Assembly: GCF_003860345.1 (NCBI RefSeq)
Contig: NZ_CP034179.1
Location: 744,001 to 808,000, forward strand
Source of the DNA: Caenibius tardaugens NBRC 16725
Lineage (GTDB): Bacteria > Pseudomonadota > Alphaproteobacteria > Sphingomonadales > Sphingomonadaceae
Reading direction: 5' to 3'
DNA length: 64,000 nt
The first letter of the stretch is position 1. The number at the start of each line of letters is the position of its first letter. The position numbers and the translations under genes were made by a program. Shown piece after piece: positions 9,034 to 17,898 of this stretch. A model generated the notes under the pieces. That model did no database searches and had not been told where the DNA came from. It saw only the letters and a list, made by a program, of their open reading frames with translations.

Positions 9034-9962
9034 ACTGGCCGCGCCCGCAGCCGCCGGACGATTTCATCCAGAAACAGCTGCGTCGGGGTATCGCGTGACG
9101 GCTCTGTCCGCGCGAGCATATAGAGGTTGTACGCAGGCTCTGCCTCTTGCGGCAGCAGCGGCCAAAGCTGTCCATTGGCCACCGCTTCCGCCGCGGCGAG
9201 TGTCGGAATAAAACCGATGCCAATGCCGAGACGGATCAACCGCAAGGCTTCATGCACATCTTCCGCATGGCCGTTCACAATGGAACCCAGGCCGTAGCGC
9301 TGACGCAAGCGGGTGATGACGTCCAGTTCATCGTTGCCGGTCAGCACGAACCCTTCGTCCCGCAGTTCGCCCAGACGCGTGATCCGCCGCCCATAAAGCG
9401 GGTGAAGCCGCGCGCAATAGAGCTGCTGGCGCTCCTCGAACAACGGTTCGTACGTCAGGCCGCTGCGCACACCCCCGTCATAGCCGACCCCCAGTTCCGC
9501 CTCGCCCCGTTCCAGCGAATCGAGCACTTCACGCCAGGGCGAAACCCGCAGTTCGATCTGGATGCCCGGATGACGCCGATGAATGCTGGCGATCGCCTCG
9601 TCAAAATCGGGTGAAATGATCGACGAAATCATCTGGATACGGACCAGACCGTGCACCTGTTTGACCGCCTGCGCGATCTGGTGTGGCGCCAGCCGGGCCG
9701 CTTCGAACATATCTTCGCACAGCACCAGCAGCGCACGGCCCGCCGCAGTCACTTCCACACCCGACGCCGTCCGGCGGACCAGCTGCGTGCCGACGTGATC
9801 TTCCAGCTTTTTCAGGGCGGCGCTGATGCTCGGCTGTTGGCGATTCAGACGCCGGGCCGCCGCGCCGATCCCGCCCGCGCGCACGATATGCACGAACAGG
9901 CGCAGCAGGTTCCAGTCGACTCTGGTCGCGAAATCGCGATCTATCCGGGGGATTTCAGGCAC
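9027..9962 (-). CDS. LysR-family transcriptional regulator
   Basis: A 311-aa LysR regulator. The winged helix-turn-helix lies at about residues 18-77 (GGIGAAARRLNRQQPSISAALKKLE), followed by a LysR substrate-binding domain. It lies on the same strand as the nitrogen operon, 231 bp before its first gene, and 57 bp after the LLM gene, so either set could be its target. Confidence 0.88.
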   Translation of the reverse strand: MPEIPRIDRDFATRVDWNLLRLFVHIVRAGGIGAAARRLNRQQPSISAALKKLEDHVGTQLVRRTASGVEVTAAGRALLVLCEDMFEAARLAPHQIAQAVKQVHGLVRIQMISSIISPDFDEAIASIHRRHPGIQIELRVSPWREVLDSLERGEAELGVGYDGGVRSGLTYEPLFEERQQLYCARLHPLYGRRITRLGELRDEGFVLTGNDELDVITRLRQRYGLGSIVNGHAEDVHEALRLIRLGIGIGFIPTLAAAEAVANGQLWPLLPQEAEPAYNLYMLARTEPSRDTPTQLFLDEIVRRLRARPVA

Positions 9963-10019
9963 CCGGAAAACGTTACCGATGACAATCCGCTTGTCAAAGG
10001 CTTGCGCCTGCCCGGCGCT

Positions 10020-10907
10020 TCAGCGTTTTACATCGGCGAGCAATTTCACCAGTTTCTCGATCTCATCGTAATGCGCCGTAGCCGGAACCAGGATGCATTC
10101 GTCCGCGCCGGATGCCCTGACATTCTCGATCCCCTCGAGAATCGCTTCGGGTGAATGACGGGTCATCGCAGAGGCCATGCCACGCGCGATCTCTTCCCCA
10201 CCATAGCGCATGTAATTGTAGGCATAGTCATAGAGTTCGCGCTGCGCATCCGGGGCCAGCGAATACCAGAAGCCACCGATGAGCGCGGGTTTGTCCGAAC
10301 GTCCGGCAGCAGGCCAAGCGGCACGGGCCAGATCGAACACCCGCTGGTGCCCTTCCAGATCGCCCGCCATCGACGGCGCATAAACCCCGTGCGCCCAGCG
10401 CGCCGCGCGGGCAATCGCCTTGGGGCCCATGGCCCCGGCAAATATCGGCAAATCACCGCCCTGCGGCGGACGCGGACCGATATCGCCCGACCCTTCGAAC
10501 AGCGGTTCCCCACGCCAGACCTGCTTCATCACGGCGACCTGATCGTCGAGTTTTTGATGCCGCCGCTCAAACGGGGCATCGAGCGCCTTGTAATCCAGCG
10601 GCCGGCCGCCCACGCCAACAGTCACGGACAGGCGCCCGCCCGAAATAATATCCAGCGTGGCGATTTCCTTCGCCGTCAGCACAGCAGAGCGCATCGGCAG
10701 CACGTAAAGCGCAGGGTTTAGGCGCACGCGTTCGGTCACCGCCGCTGCGGCAGACACCAGCGTATGCATTTCATAGGTGTAGTCAGTGATGCGTTCGCCA
10801 CACGACATCGTATCGAACGGCCCGGCATCGATCTCCCGCGCCCAGGTGAGAATGCGCGCGCGATCATAATCACGCGCCATATAAGGTAGACAAAGACCGA
10901 TCTTCAT
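10020..10907 (-). CDS. LLM-class flavin-dependent oxidoreductase
   Basis: A luciferase-like (bacterial luciferase/F420 or FMN dependent) TIM-barrel oxidoreductase of 295 aa. Typical segments are KIGLCLPYMARDYDRA at the N-terminus, the conserved RVRLNPALYVLPMRS strand and the GRLSVTVGVGGRPLDY loop. The ATG at 10907 is preferred to the one 15 bp upstream because AGGAA precedes it with normal spacing. The substrate is unknown; with the adjacent SDR and PQQ enzyme it may belong to a catabolic route for a cyclic or terpenoid compound (inference). Confidence 0.85.
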   Translation of the reverse strand: MKIGLCLPYMARDYDRARILTWAREIDAGPFDTMSCGERITDYTYEMHTLVSAAAAVTERVRLNPALYVLPMRSAVLTAKEIATLDIISGGRLSVTVGVGGRPLDYKALDAPFERRHQKLDDQVAVMKQVWRGEPLFEGSGDIGPRPPQGGDLPIFAGAMGPKAIARAARWAHGVYAPSMAGDLEGHQRVFDLARAAWPAAGRSDKPALIGGFWYSLAPDAQRELYDYAYNYMRYGGEEIARGMASAMTRHSPEAILEGIENVRASGADECILVPATAHYDEIEKLVKLLADVKR

Positions 10908-10966
10908 ACGCGCGTTCCTCATGGCAACATGCGGGCAGGACTATGCGCCTGCCCGCATGCGATCTG

Positions 10967-11725
10967 TCAGATCGCGGTCTGCCCGCCATCGATCGTCAGG
11001 ATGGTGCCCGTCGCGTTGACTGCGGCATCGGACGCCAGAAATGCGATGGCCGCCGCCATTTCCGACGGGTCGGAACCCTTCCCGGTCAAGGGGAACAGGC
11101 GGGTCATCAGTTCCATGTCCGTTTCCGGACCGAAATTCGCACCCCCTGCGGTCATCGGCGTAATGACATGGCCCGGGCAGATCGCATTCACGCGAATACC
11201 ACGCTTCGAATATTCGGTGGCGAGAGCCTTAGTAAGACCAATCACGCCCGCCTTGGATGCGCTGTAGGCCGCGCCGTAGGGAACCCCGACAAGCCCGGCC
11301 ACCGATGCGACATTGACGATGCATCCCTTCGTTTCAAGCAAGTGCGGTATGGCGCGCTTGCTGATATAGAACGGACCGTTGAGATTGACCGACAGAACTT
11401 TCAGCCAGGTTTCGTCCGCGAAGGTTTCGGTCGGCCCATTGGCCAGCACACCGGCGATGTTGCAGACCACGTCCAGCTTGCCCAGTGCTTTCACACTCTC
11501 ATCGATCAGATGCGTGCAACTGTCCGGATCGGCGGAATCGCAGGGCACCGCCAAGACTTTGCCGCCAGTTTCGGTTGCCAGCTTTTCAGCGGCGCTGGCG
11601 AGGCCCGCCTGATTGATATCCGCGATGACCACATCGGCACCCGAACGGAGAAACAGTTGCGCCGTCGCGTAACCGATCCCGGATGCACCACCTGTGACCA
11701 GAACCGACTTGCCCGAAAAATCCAT
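10967..11725 (-). CDS. Short-chain dehydrogenase/reductase (SDR)
   Basis: A classical 252-aa SDR with the TGGASGIG cofactor motif near residue 12, the NIAG variant of NNAG near 88, and the catalytic Ser, Tyr and Lys (S in NVASVAG, YSASK). The acidic residue in IADIN at the end of strand 2 suggests NAD preference. Two adjacent ATG codons exist and the second has better spacing to GAGGGG. The gene is co-directional with the LLM and PQQ genes. Confidence 0.88.
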   Translation of the reverse strand: MDFSGKSVLVTGGASGIGYATAQLFLRSGADVVIADINQAGLASAAEKLATETGGKVLAVPCDSADPDSCTHLIDESVKALGKLDVVCNIAGVLANGPTETFADETWLKVLSVNLNGPFYISKRAIPHLLETKGCIVNVASVAGLVGVPYGAAYSASKAGVIGLTKALATEYSKRGIRVNAICPGHVITPMTAGGANFGPETDMELMTRLFPLTGKGSDPSEMAAAIAFLASDAAVNATGTILTIDGGQTAI

Positions 11726-11804
11726 CATATAACCCCTCGTCTGAATAGGAAAACAATCGCGCCCCGATAAGGCGGGGCGCGATCAGGAATGCATTGTGCG
11801 AATG

Positions 11805-12335
11805 TCAGGCAGCCGGTGCCTGGCGCGCAGCAAGCTTCTTGCCCAGCATGACCAGAGCGCCGAGGTAGACCGCCGCGACCACAACCGCCCAGGCCATTGC
11901 ACCCAGGGTGGTCTGTTCGTGCAGCACCGGAATGCTGCCCACTGTCAGGAACAGCATGAAAGCATTGTTCACCAGCACGGGCACCCAGCCCATGATGATC
12001 GCATAAATCGCCAGAAGGACCAGCGCGAGCGCAAGCGCCATGCCAGCGCCCCCCAATGCCACTGGCAGCGCCGAAAGCCCATAGGCCAGCCCCAATCCGC
12101 CAAGCGATCCGACCAGGGCCGGCACGAACTGTTTGAAATCCGCATGACACAGACCGGTCCAGTACAGCGCGAACAGGAACCCGGCGTACAGGGCCGAAAG
12201 TTCCAGCGCGACGCCGATACCGATCAGGGCCGCCACGGCGACGATCACCCCGATCAGCACGGCAAAGCCCTTGGCAGGCGTCAATCCTTGCGCCGCCGGG
12301 GCTTCCTCCACGATCGGATCACTGACACTGGCCAT
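11805..12335 (-). CDS. Small integral membrane protein of unknown function
   Basis: A 176-aa protein with about five or six hydrophobic helices (GFAVLIGVIVAVAALIG, LYAGFLFALYWTG and others) and short charged ends. The start at 12335 is chosen for AGAAGGA eight bases upstream; the frame stays open upstream but without a good ribosome site. I do not recognise the family with confidence. It lies between a PQQ dehydrogenase and an SDR on the same strand and may assist their pathway, for example in transport. Confidence 0.65.
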   Translation of the reverse strand: MASVSDPIVEEAPAAQGLTPAKGFAVLIGVIVAVAALIGIGVALELSALYAGFLFALYWTGLCHADFKQFVPALVGSLGGLGLAYGLSALPVALGGAGMALALALVLLAIYAIIMGWVPVLVNNAFMLFLTVGSIPVLHEQTTLGAMAWAVVVAAVYLGALVMLGKKLAARQAPAA

Positions 12336-12440
12336 ATATTCTATCCTTCTCCCGTCGCCGTCCGATGCGGCGATTTGCTGTTGCATCGATGTGTCAGACA
12401 GTCCGGTATCAGGCAACCACGCAAAGGCCGGTCGGACAAT

Positions 12441-14810
12441 TTAATGCGGCGCGCGATCCCCTTTCAGGCTGTAAGCCACGACATAGTCGCCGGGCGTTGT
12501 CTTCATGAACGCATGCCCACCGGCCGCAATCACGACATATTGCCTGCCCGTACGCGGTGAAACGTAGCTCATCGGCAATGCCTGTCCCCCGGCAGGAAGG
12601 CGGCCCTTCCAAAGCTCTTTCCCGTTCTTCAGATCGAAGGCGCGCAGATAGTTATCCATCGTTGCCCCGATGAAGGCGAGCCCGCCGCCCGTCACCATCG
12701 CCCCGCCCTGATTGAATACGCCCGGCACCGCGATGCCCAGCGGCGCATGATCGGCGGTTGTGCCCAGCGGACGCTGCCAGAGGATCTGACGCGTTTTGAG
12801 ATCGATCGCGGTCAGCCGCCCCCACGGCGGGGCATTGCAGGGAATGCCCAGCGGGGAAACGAAGGGCCGCTCCGTCCGCACCGCGTAGGGCGTCCCGCGC
12901 ATGGGGGAAACCGCACCGTTCCCTTCGATCGCGATATCACCCGTCTGCGGCGCATCCTTGCGCAGGATCATCCGCAGTTTCAGCGGCATATAAGACGTGG
13001 GCACGACCATGACGCCCCGTGCCTCATCCACGGCCGCGCTCCCCCAGTTCATGATCCCGTTGTTGCCGGGGAAGATCAGGCTTTCATCCAGCGATGGCGG
13101 GGTATAGCGCCCCTCGTAACGCATCTTGCGAAAGGCGATGCGGCACCACATCTGGTCCAGCGGTGTTGCCCCCCACATATCGGATTCCCGCATCACCGGC
13201 GGAACCAGACTGGCGAAGGCATGGCTTACCGGCTGTGTCGGGGCATAGCGTTCCCCCGGCAGATCGCCCTGCGGAACAGGCACGTTCTCGACCGGGGCCA
13301 GCGGCTTGCCCGTGCGCCGGTCGAGCAGGAAAATTTCACCCTGCTTGGTCGGCTGGATCAGTGCGGGCACCAACGCGCCCTTTACCGGCACATTGGCCAG
13401 AACCGGCTGCGATGCCACGTCATAATCCCACAGATCGTGATGCACCGTCTGAAAGGCCCAGCGCACTTTGCCGTTGGCAACATCGAGCGCGACCACCGAA
13501 CTGCCATAGCGTTCCATATCCGCATTGCGCTGGCCCCCGAAGTGATCGGGCGACGGATTGCCGGTGGGAATATAGACCAGCCCCAGCGCCTCATCGGCGC
13601 TGAACAGGCTCCAGGCATTGGGCGATCCCGGCGTAAAGCTCTCACCCGGCTGCAACGGCGCCGAGGGATCGTGCCGCCCCGCATCCCACGCCCAAATCTG
13701 GCGCCCGGTGACGACATCAAAGGCCCGCACAACGCCAGAGGGATTGTCCGTCCCCATATTGTCGAGCACGAAGCTGCCTACCACGGCCGTGTTGCCGATA
13801 ATCGTGGCTGGCGAGGTGGTAAACTGAATACCGCCCTTGACCGGGCCCAACCCTTCCCGCAGCGAAACCTGCCCACCGGTGCCGAAATCCGGGCACGGCT
13901 TTCCGTCGGCCGCATCGACAGCGATCATCCGCCCGTCAATCGTCGCCACAAGCACCCGGCGCGCGCATGGGGTCTCACCCGCCCGGGCCGCAGCATCGGC
14001 GGATTCGTGATAGGAAACGCCGCGACAGGCCACAGTATAGACCCCGGTCGCATCGACTGCGGGATCATAACGCCAGCGCTGCTTTCCGGTATCGGCATCA
14101 AGCGCGATCACGATGTTGTGCGGCGTGCACAGGTAAAGCGTATCGCCGATCTGCAACGGGGTTGCCTGGAACATCTGCGGCGCGGGCCCGTTCGGCATAT
14201 CCCCCGTGCGAAACTGCCATGCCACTTCAAGATCAGCGACATTGGCAGGGGTTATCTGCGATGCAGGGGAAAACCGCGTGCCCGCCTTGTTCCCCGCGTA
14301 ATCGGCCCAGCGCGTCGCAGTCTGATCGCCGGTGGCCTGTGCCGCACGCGCCGCACCATTCCGGTCATACATGGCAAAACCAGCCGCCCATGCCAGAGCG
14401 ATACAAGCAATCACCGCCATGACTGTCCGGGGCCCTGTCCGAGGCGGCGTATTGTGGTCGACCGCGCGGGGTGCTGCAATCAGCCGCAGATGACGGCGCA
14501 CCCACGGGGCGAGGAGATAGAGCAAGATGACCAGCGGCCCCGCAATCCGGGGCAACAGCAGCCAGAAGTGGAGACCGACTTCCGCCAGCGCCCAGATCAC
14601 TGTCGCTGCAAAAACAGCGCAATAGAGCCAGAAACCCGCCTTATGCCCTCGCGCGATCAGCACACCTGCGGCGAGACAGGCAAGACCGGCAGGCAGATAG
14701 TAGAGTGAGCCGCCAAGGCTGGCGAGCATGGCGCCGCCCCAGGCCAGCAGGATGCCGATAATCGCCAGCAGTCCGCCCAACGGCCACAATACCAGTCGCC
14801 TCATCCCCAT
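12441..14810 (-). CDS. Membrane-bound PQQ-dependent dehydrogenase (glucose/polyol type)
   Basis: A 789-aa quinoprotein of the membrane glucose dehydrogenase family. Residues 1-150 hold about five membrane helices, and the remainder is a periplasmic eight-bladed propeller that starts with WADYAGNKAGTRFSP and binds PQQ. It oxidises a sugar or polyol in the periplasm and passes electrons to ubiquinone. The start at 14810 has GAGGGG eight bases upstream. Length and layout match Gcd-type enzymes, but the substrate cannot be read from sequence alone. No pqq synthesis genes are in the window. Confidence 0.88.
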   Translation of the reverse strand: MGMRRLVLWPLGGLLAIIGILLAWGGAMLASLGGSLYYLPAGLACLAAGVLIARGHKAGFWLYCAVFAATVIWALAEVGLHFWLLLPRIAGPLVILLYLLAPWVRRHLRLIAAPRAVDHNTPPRTGPRTVMAVIACIALAWAAGFAMYDRNGAARAAQATGDQTATRWADYAGNKAGTRFSPASQITPANVADLEVAWQFRTGDMPNGPAPQMFQATPLQIGDTLYLCTPHNIVIALDADTGKQRWRYDPAVDATGVYTVACRGVSYHESADAAARAGETPCARRVLVATIDGRMIAVDAADGKPCPDFGTGGQVSLREGLGPVKGGIQFTTSPATIIGNTAVVGSFVLDNMGTDNPSGVVRAFDVVTGRQIWAWDAGRHDPSAPLQPGESFTPGSPNAWSLFSADEALGLVYIPTGNPSPDHFGGQRNADMERYGSSVVALDVANGKVRWAFQTVHHDLWDYDVASQPVLANVPVKGALVPALIQPTKQGEIFLLDRRTGKPLAPVENVPVPQGDLPGERYAPTQPVSHAFASLVPPVMRESDMWGATPLDQMWCRIAFRKMRYEGRYTPPSLDESLIFPGNNGIMNWGSAAVDEARGVMVVPTSYMPLKLRMILRKDAPQTGDIAIEGNGAVSPMRGTPYAVRTERPFVSPLGIPCNAPPWGRLTAIDLKTRQILWQRPLGTTADHAPLGIAVPGVFNQGGAMVTGGGLAFIGATMDNYLRAFDLKNGKELWKGRLPAGGQALPMSYVSPRTGRQYVVIAAGGHAFMKTTPGDYVVAYSLKGDRAPH

Positions 14811-14988
14811 CTTCTCATCCCCTCGAACCGCATATTCTGTTGTTTGCACGGTATCTGGCGCAACGCTGGCCCGACAACATCGTCCATATGGATGAGACCG
14901 ATCGGCAAGGGGGCGCCGGTCAGGGCAAATATGTTTGCCATCCCCCCGGCCCTGCCGCGATAGAGAACATAGGCTTAAGGATCGCACC

Positions 14989-15831
14989 ATGGAGGAACCA
15001 TCAATCGAGAAGTCGATGCAGCCCAGTCTCGATGCCGTGGAGGAGGCAGTACGGCGCGCGCTGTCGCACACGGTCCGACGCCCGCTCGTTGTCGGCCTGT
15101 GCGGCGCACAGGGTAGCGGGAAATCGACACTGGCGGCGGCGCTGGCTAACCGTCTGGAACGTGCCGGTATTGCCACCGCCATCCTGTCGATTGACGATCT
15201 CTATCGCACCCGCTCAGAACGGGAAGAACTGGCGCGGCGCGTCCACCCCCTGTTTATAACCCGCGGTGTGCCCGGCACGCATGACATCGCGCTGGGCCTG
15301 CACGTGATCGAGGCGCTCGAACAGGGGCGGGATGTGGCCCTGCCCCGGTTCGACAAGGCGCATGACGATCGCGCCCCGCCCGCCGTTTGGGGCAAGGCTG
15401 GCGCGGCAACGCAGGTTCTGCTGCTGGAAGGCTGGTGCATCGGCGCACGGCCACAAGATGAAACGGAACTGGCCAGTCCCATCAATCGACTGGAACGCGA
15501 CGAAGATCCGCAAGGCCTGTGGCGCGGCCATGCCAATGCGGCGCTGGCCGGTGAATACCAGCACCTGTTTGCGCGTATCGATCTGCTGATCCTGTTGGCG
15601 GCCCCGGATTTCGACACAGTGCTGGGCTGGCGGACGGAGCAGGAACACGAACTGCGCCGGACCGTCCCGCCCGAAGCCCCCGGCATCATGTCGGACGCGG
15701 CGCTGGCGCGGTTTGTCGAGCATTACGAGCGGCTGACGCGCCATATCCTGACGGAGATGCCTGCGCGCGCCGATCTCGTGATCGCACTGGATGCGGATCG
15801 CCGCGTCCGCAAGATCATGGAGAAGAGCTGA
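14989..15831 (+). CDS. P-loop kinase of the D-glycerate 3-kinase family
   Basis: A 280-aa kinase with Walker A GAQGSGKST near residue 42, a DDLYRTR segment and the LEGWCIG motif, the pattern of plant GLYK/yeast Tda10-type glycerate kinases. It would phosphorylate D-glycerate to 3-phosphoglycerate, feeding glycolysis. The ATG at 14989 is preceded by AAGGA with seven-base spacing. It is divergent from the PQQ dehydrogenase gene. Confidence 0.8.
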   Translation: MEEPSIEKSMQPSLDAVEEAVRRALSHTVRRPLVVGLCGAQGSGKSTLAAALANRLERAGIATAILSIDDLYRTRSEREELARRVHPLFITRGVPGTHDIALGLHVIEALEQGRDVALPRFDKAHDDRAPPAVWGKAGAATQVLLLEGWCIGARPQDETELASPINRLERDEDPQGLWRGHANAALAGEYQHLFARIDLLILLAAPDFDTVLGWRTEQEHELRRTVPPEAPGIMSDAALARFVEHYERLTRHILTEMPARADLVIALDADRRVRKIMEKS

Positions 15832-15942
15832 GCCGCAGGTATCGACTTGCCTGAAGCATTTCCGGTGAAGCATCCGTTCAGCTTGGCCACCATACAACGC
15901 CCTGATACACACCACCGACCAACACAGACGGGTGAACACGCG

Positions 15943-16512
15943 ATGGCCGCAAAGGATAGCCAGTTTTATTACGGTTCGGTGAGCCGGCTCCTGCATTGGG
16001 TCATGGCCGCGCTGCTCCTTTGGCAATTCACAGGCATGATCCTCAAGGAATTGTTGGGCCGCACCGCGTTGACCGGTTTCTGGGGCGGAACGCATGGTTC
16101 CGTCGGCATGCTGCTGCTGGCCCTGTTCATCGTGCGCGCGGTCTGGGCCTTCGCCAATCGCGCACATCGACCGGGATATCGACCGGATCTGCTGGGCAAA
16201 TGCGCGGCGCTTGGCCATTTCGCACTCTATGCGCTGATGTTCATCGTGCCCTCTCTCGCCTTGCTGCGCGCCTTTGGCAGCGGCAAAGGCGTTACCTTCT
16301 TCGGGCTCCAGCTTCAGGCGCCAACAGGCGTGAAAACAGATTGGATGACCGCGCCGGGCAATGCGCTCCACGGCAATCTGGCATGGCTTTTTCTGGCTCT
16401 GATCCTCGGGCACGTCCTGATGGTCATCGTCCACCGGGTATGGCTGCATGAGAATATTCTGGAAAGAATGCTGGGCAAGCGGAACACGCAGACCAACGCC
16501 ACACTCCATTGA
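15943..16512 (+). CDS. b561-type cytochrome
   Basis: A 189-aa inner-membrane di-heme cytochrome b561 of the bacterial CybB type with four membrane helices. Candidate haem histidines sit in LLHWVMA, GTHGSVG, ALHGNLAW and GHVLMVIVH. It would move electrons between the quinone pool and a periplasmic partner. The ATG at 15943 gives the N-terminus expected for the family; the region upstream is not conserved-looking. Confidence 0.85.
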   Translation: MAAKDSQFYYGSVSRLLHWVMAALLLWQFTGMILKELLGRTALTGFWGGTHGSVGMLLLALFIVRAVWAFANRAHRPGYRPDLLGKCAALGHFALYALMFIVPSLALLRAFGSGKGVTFFGLQLQAPTGVKTDWMTAPGNALHGNLAWLFLALILGHVLMVIVHRVWLHENILERMLGKRNTQTNATLH

Positions 16513-16520
16513 CCGGACGT

Positions 16521-16560
16521 GCCGGGGTATGATGCCATTTCATACGGTACCATACCCGGC
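16521..16560. terminator. Stem-loop between convergent genes
   Basis: GCCGGGGTATG pairs with CATACCCGGC (one bulged G) around a 19-base loop. It lies exactly between the convergent cytochrome and alkylsulfatase-like genes, so a bidirectional terminator is likely, although no T-run is present. Confidence 0.45.
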
Positions 16561-16571
16561 ATGAGGCCCTG

Positions 16572-17851
16572 TCAGCCCTGACGTTCGCGGAACCGCTTGA
16601 TCCGGTTCTGCAGCCACCCCACCAACCAGAAGTTACCTGTGGTATGCGCGGTTTTGGCATCGTCCAGCAGGCGCTCGTGCACGTCGATGGCCAGTGCGGT
16701 CGCCCCGGCGTTCTTCGGCTGGGCATTCAGCACGATATCCAGCAGATGCAGCGCCTGCTCGAACTCGCCTGATGCCGCTTTCGCACGCGCACGATCGATC
16801 AACGCATCGACGCCGGCCAGTTCCACCAGATCGGCGTGTACGGCCTTCTGCGGCACCGCGTAGAGTTCCGTCGTGGATTCGTGCTTGAACCACCCGGCAT
16901 AGTTTTCCCAGATGGCGCGGATGCTCCAGCTCAGCTTGCCATAGCCCTGCCCCACTTCGCATTCGGGGGCAAGGTGATCTCGTTCTGCAAGACGTGCAGT
17001 TCCTTGCCGTCGTTCATGCCCTGCACCACGGCGTCGTGCACATGCAGGATCGCATCGCGATAGGCGGTCACTTCTGCGGCAATCACATCGGCCCCGACAA
17101 TCGGTTCATGATGCCCATAGACCAGCAGTTCCGCCCCCAGATCGAGCACGGTCTGCGCCGCCGCCGCACAAGTCAGCGCATCGCGATAACGGTCGCCTCT
17201 AATGGTGACGAGATTAGGGAAGTGCCCAAAGGGACAACCGAACAAATTCCCGGTGAACACAATCTTGTGTTGAGGCAGCCAGACAATCAGGGAATCGTTG
17301 GTTTCCGCGCCTGCCGCGGCAATCAGGACGACATCCAGCCCACCCAGCGTGAATTCGTATCGCGTCTCGAATGTCACATCGGGCGTAGGCCGGTCCTGCG
17401 GGTTGATCTGCGTATAACCCGCCGCAGCATAACGCTGGAACACCTCCTTGAATTCATCCTGGAAGCGAAACGCCGAACGGGCGGAACGGAACGTCTGCAG
17501 TCGTGCGTCATAGCTCTGGTGTTCGTGATTGCCCGCCTGCGCGATGTAGGTCAGCCCCGGATTGAGATCGCGAAAATACTGCACCCCGCCCACGTGATCG
17601 ACGTGCCCCTGCGTGGTGATCAGGTACTTCACCGGCGTTTGCGAAAATGTCGCCAGATTATGCCGATGCACGGGCGCTTCGAAGCCCATGCCCGCGTTGA
17701 GCTGAATGCCCCCTTCCGGCGTCTCGATCAGATAGACGTTCGAATTGCCTTCCGACATGACGATGAAATCGTTTACCCGCTGGCAGTTCTGGTCGAATTC
17801 GGCGGCAGCTGGCCCGACACGGCGGGTCTTGTAGATCGGTTCTCTCATCAT
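16572..17851 (-). pseudogene. Alkylsulfatase-like metallo-beta-lactamase-fold hydrolase with frameshift
   Basis: Two overlapping frames encode one protein. The first (16931-17851, 306 aa) is an MBL-fold domain, with QGHVDHVGG, NHEHQSYDARL and YGHHEPIVGAD as the metal-site segments. The second (ending at 16572) is the alkylsulfatase dimerisation domain (VGQGYGKLSWSIRAIWENYAGWF onward). Adding one base to the five-base G run at 16965-16969 joins them into 426 aa with the family sequence LPP-x-x-EVGQGYG. The C-terminal SCP2-like domain of full SdsA enzymes is absent. The first histidine of HxHxDH is Gln. It may be a base-calling error or a real pseudogene. The gene lies beside a sulfotransferase gene. 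Confidence 0.8.
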
Positions 17852-17898
17852 CGGTTCTCGCTTTGTCGTCAGTTCGCTGAATGGGTGGAAACAAGGGT

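Noticed and set aside
12747-14708. Long plus-strand open frame opposite the PQQ dehydrogenase
   Set aside because: Antisense shadow of a well-recognised enzyme; no domain pattern.
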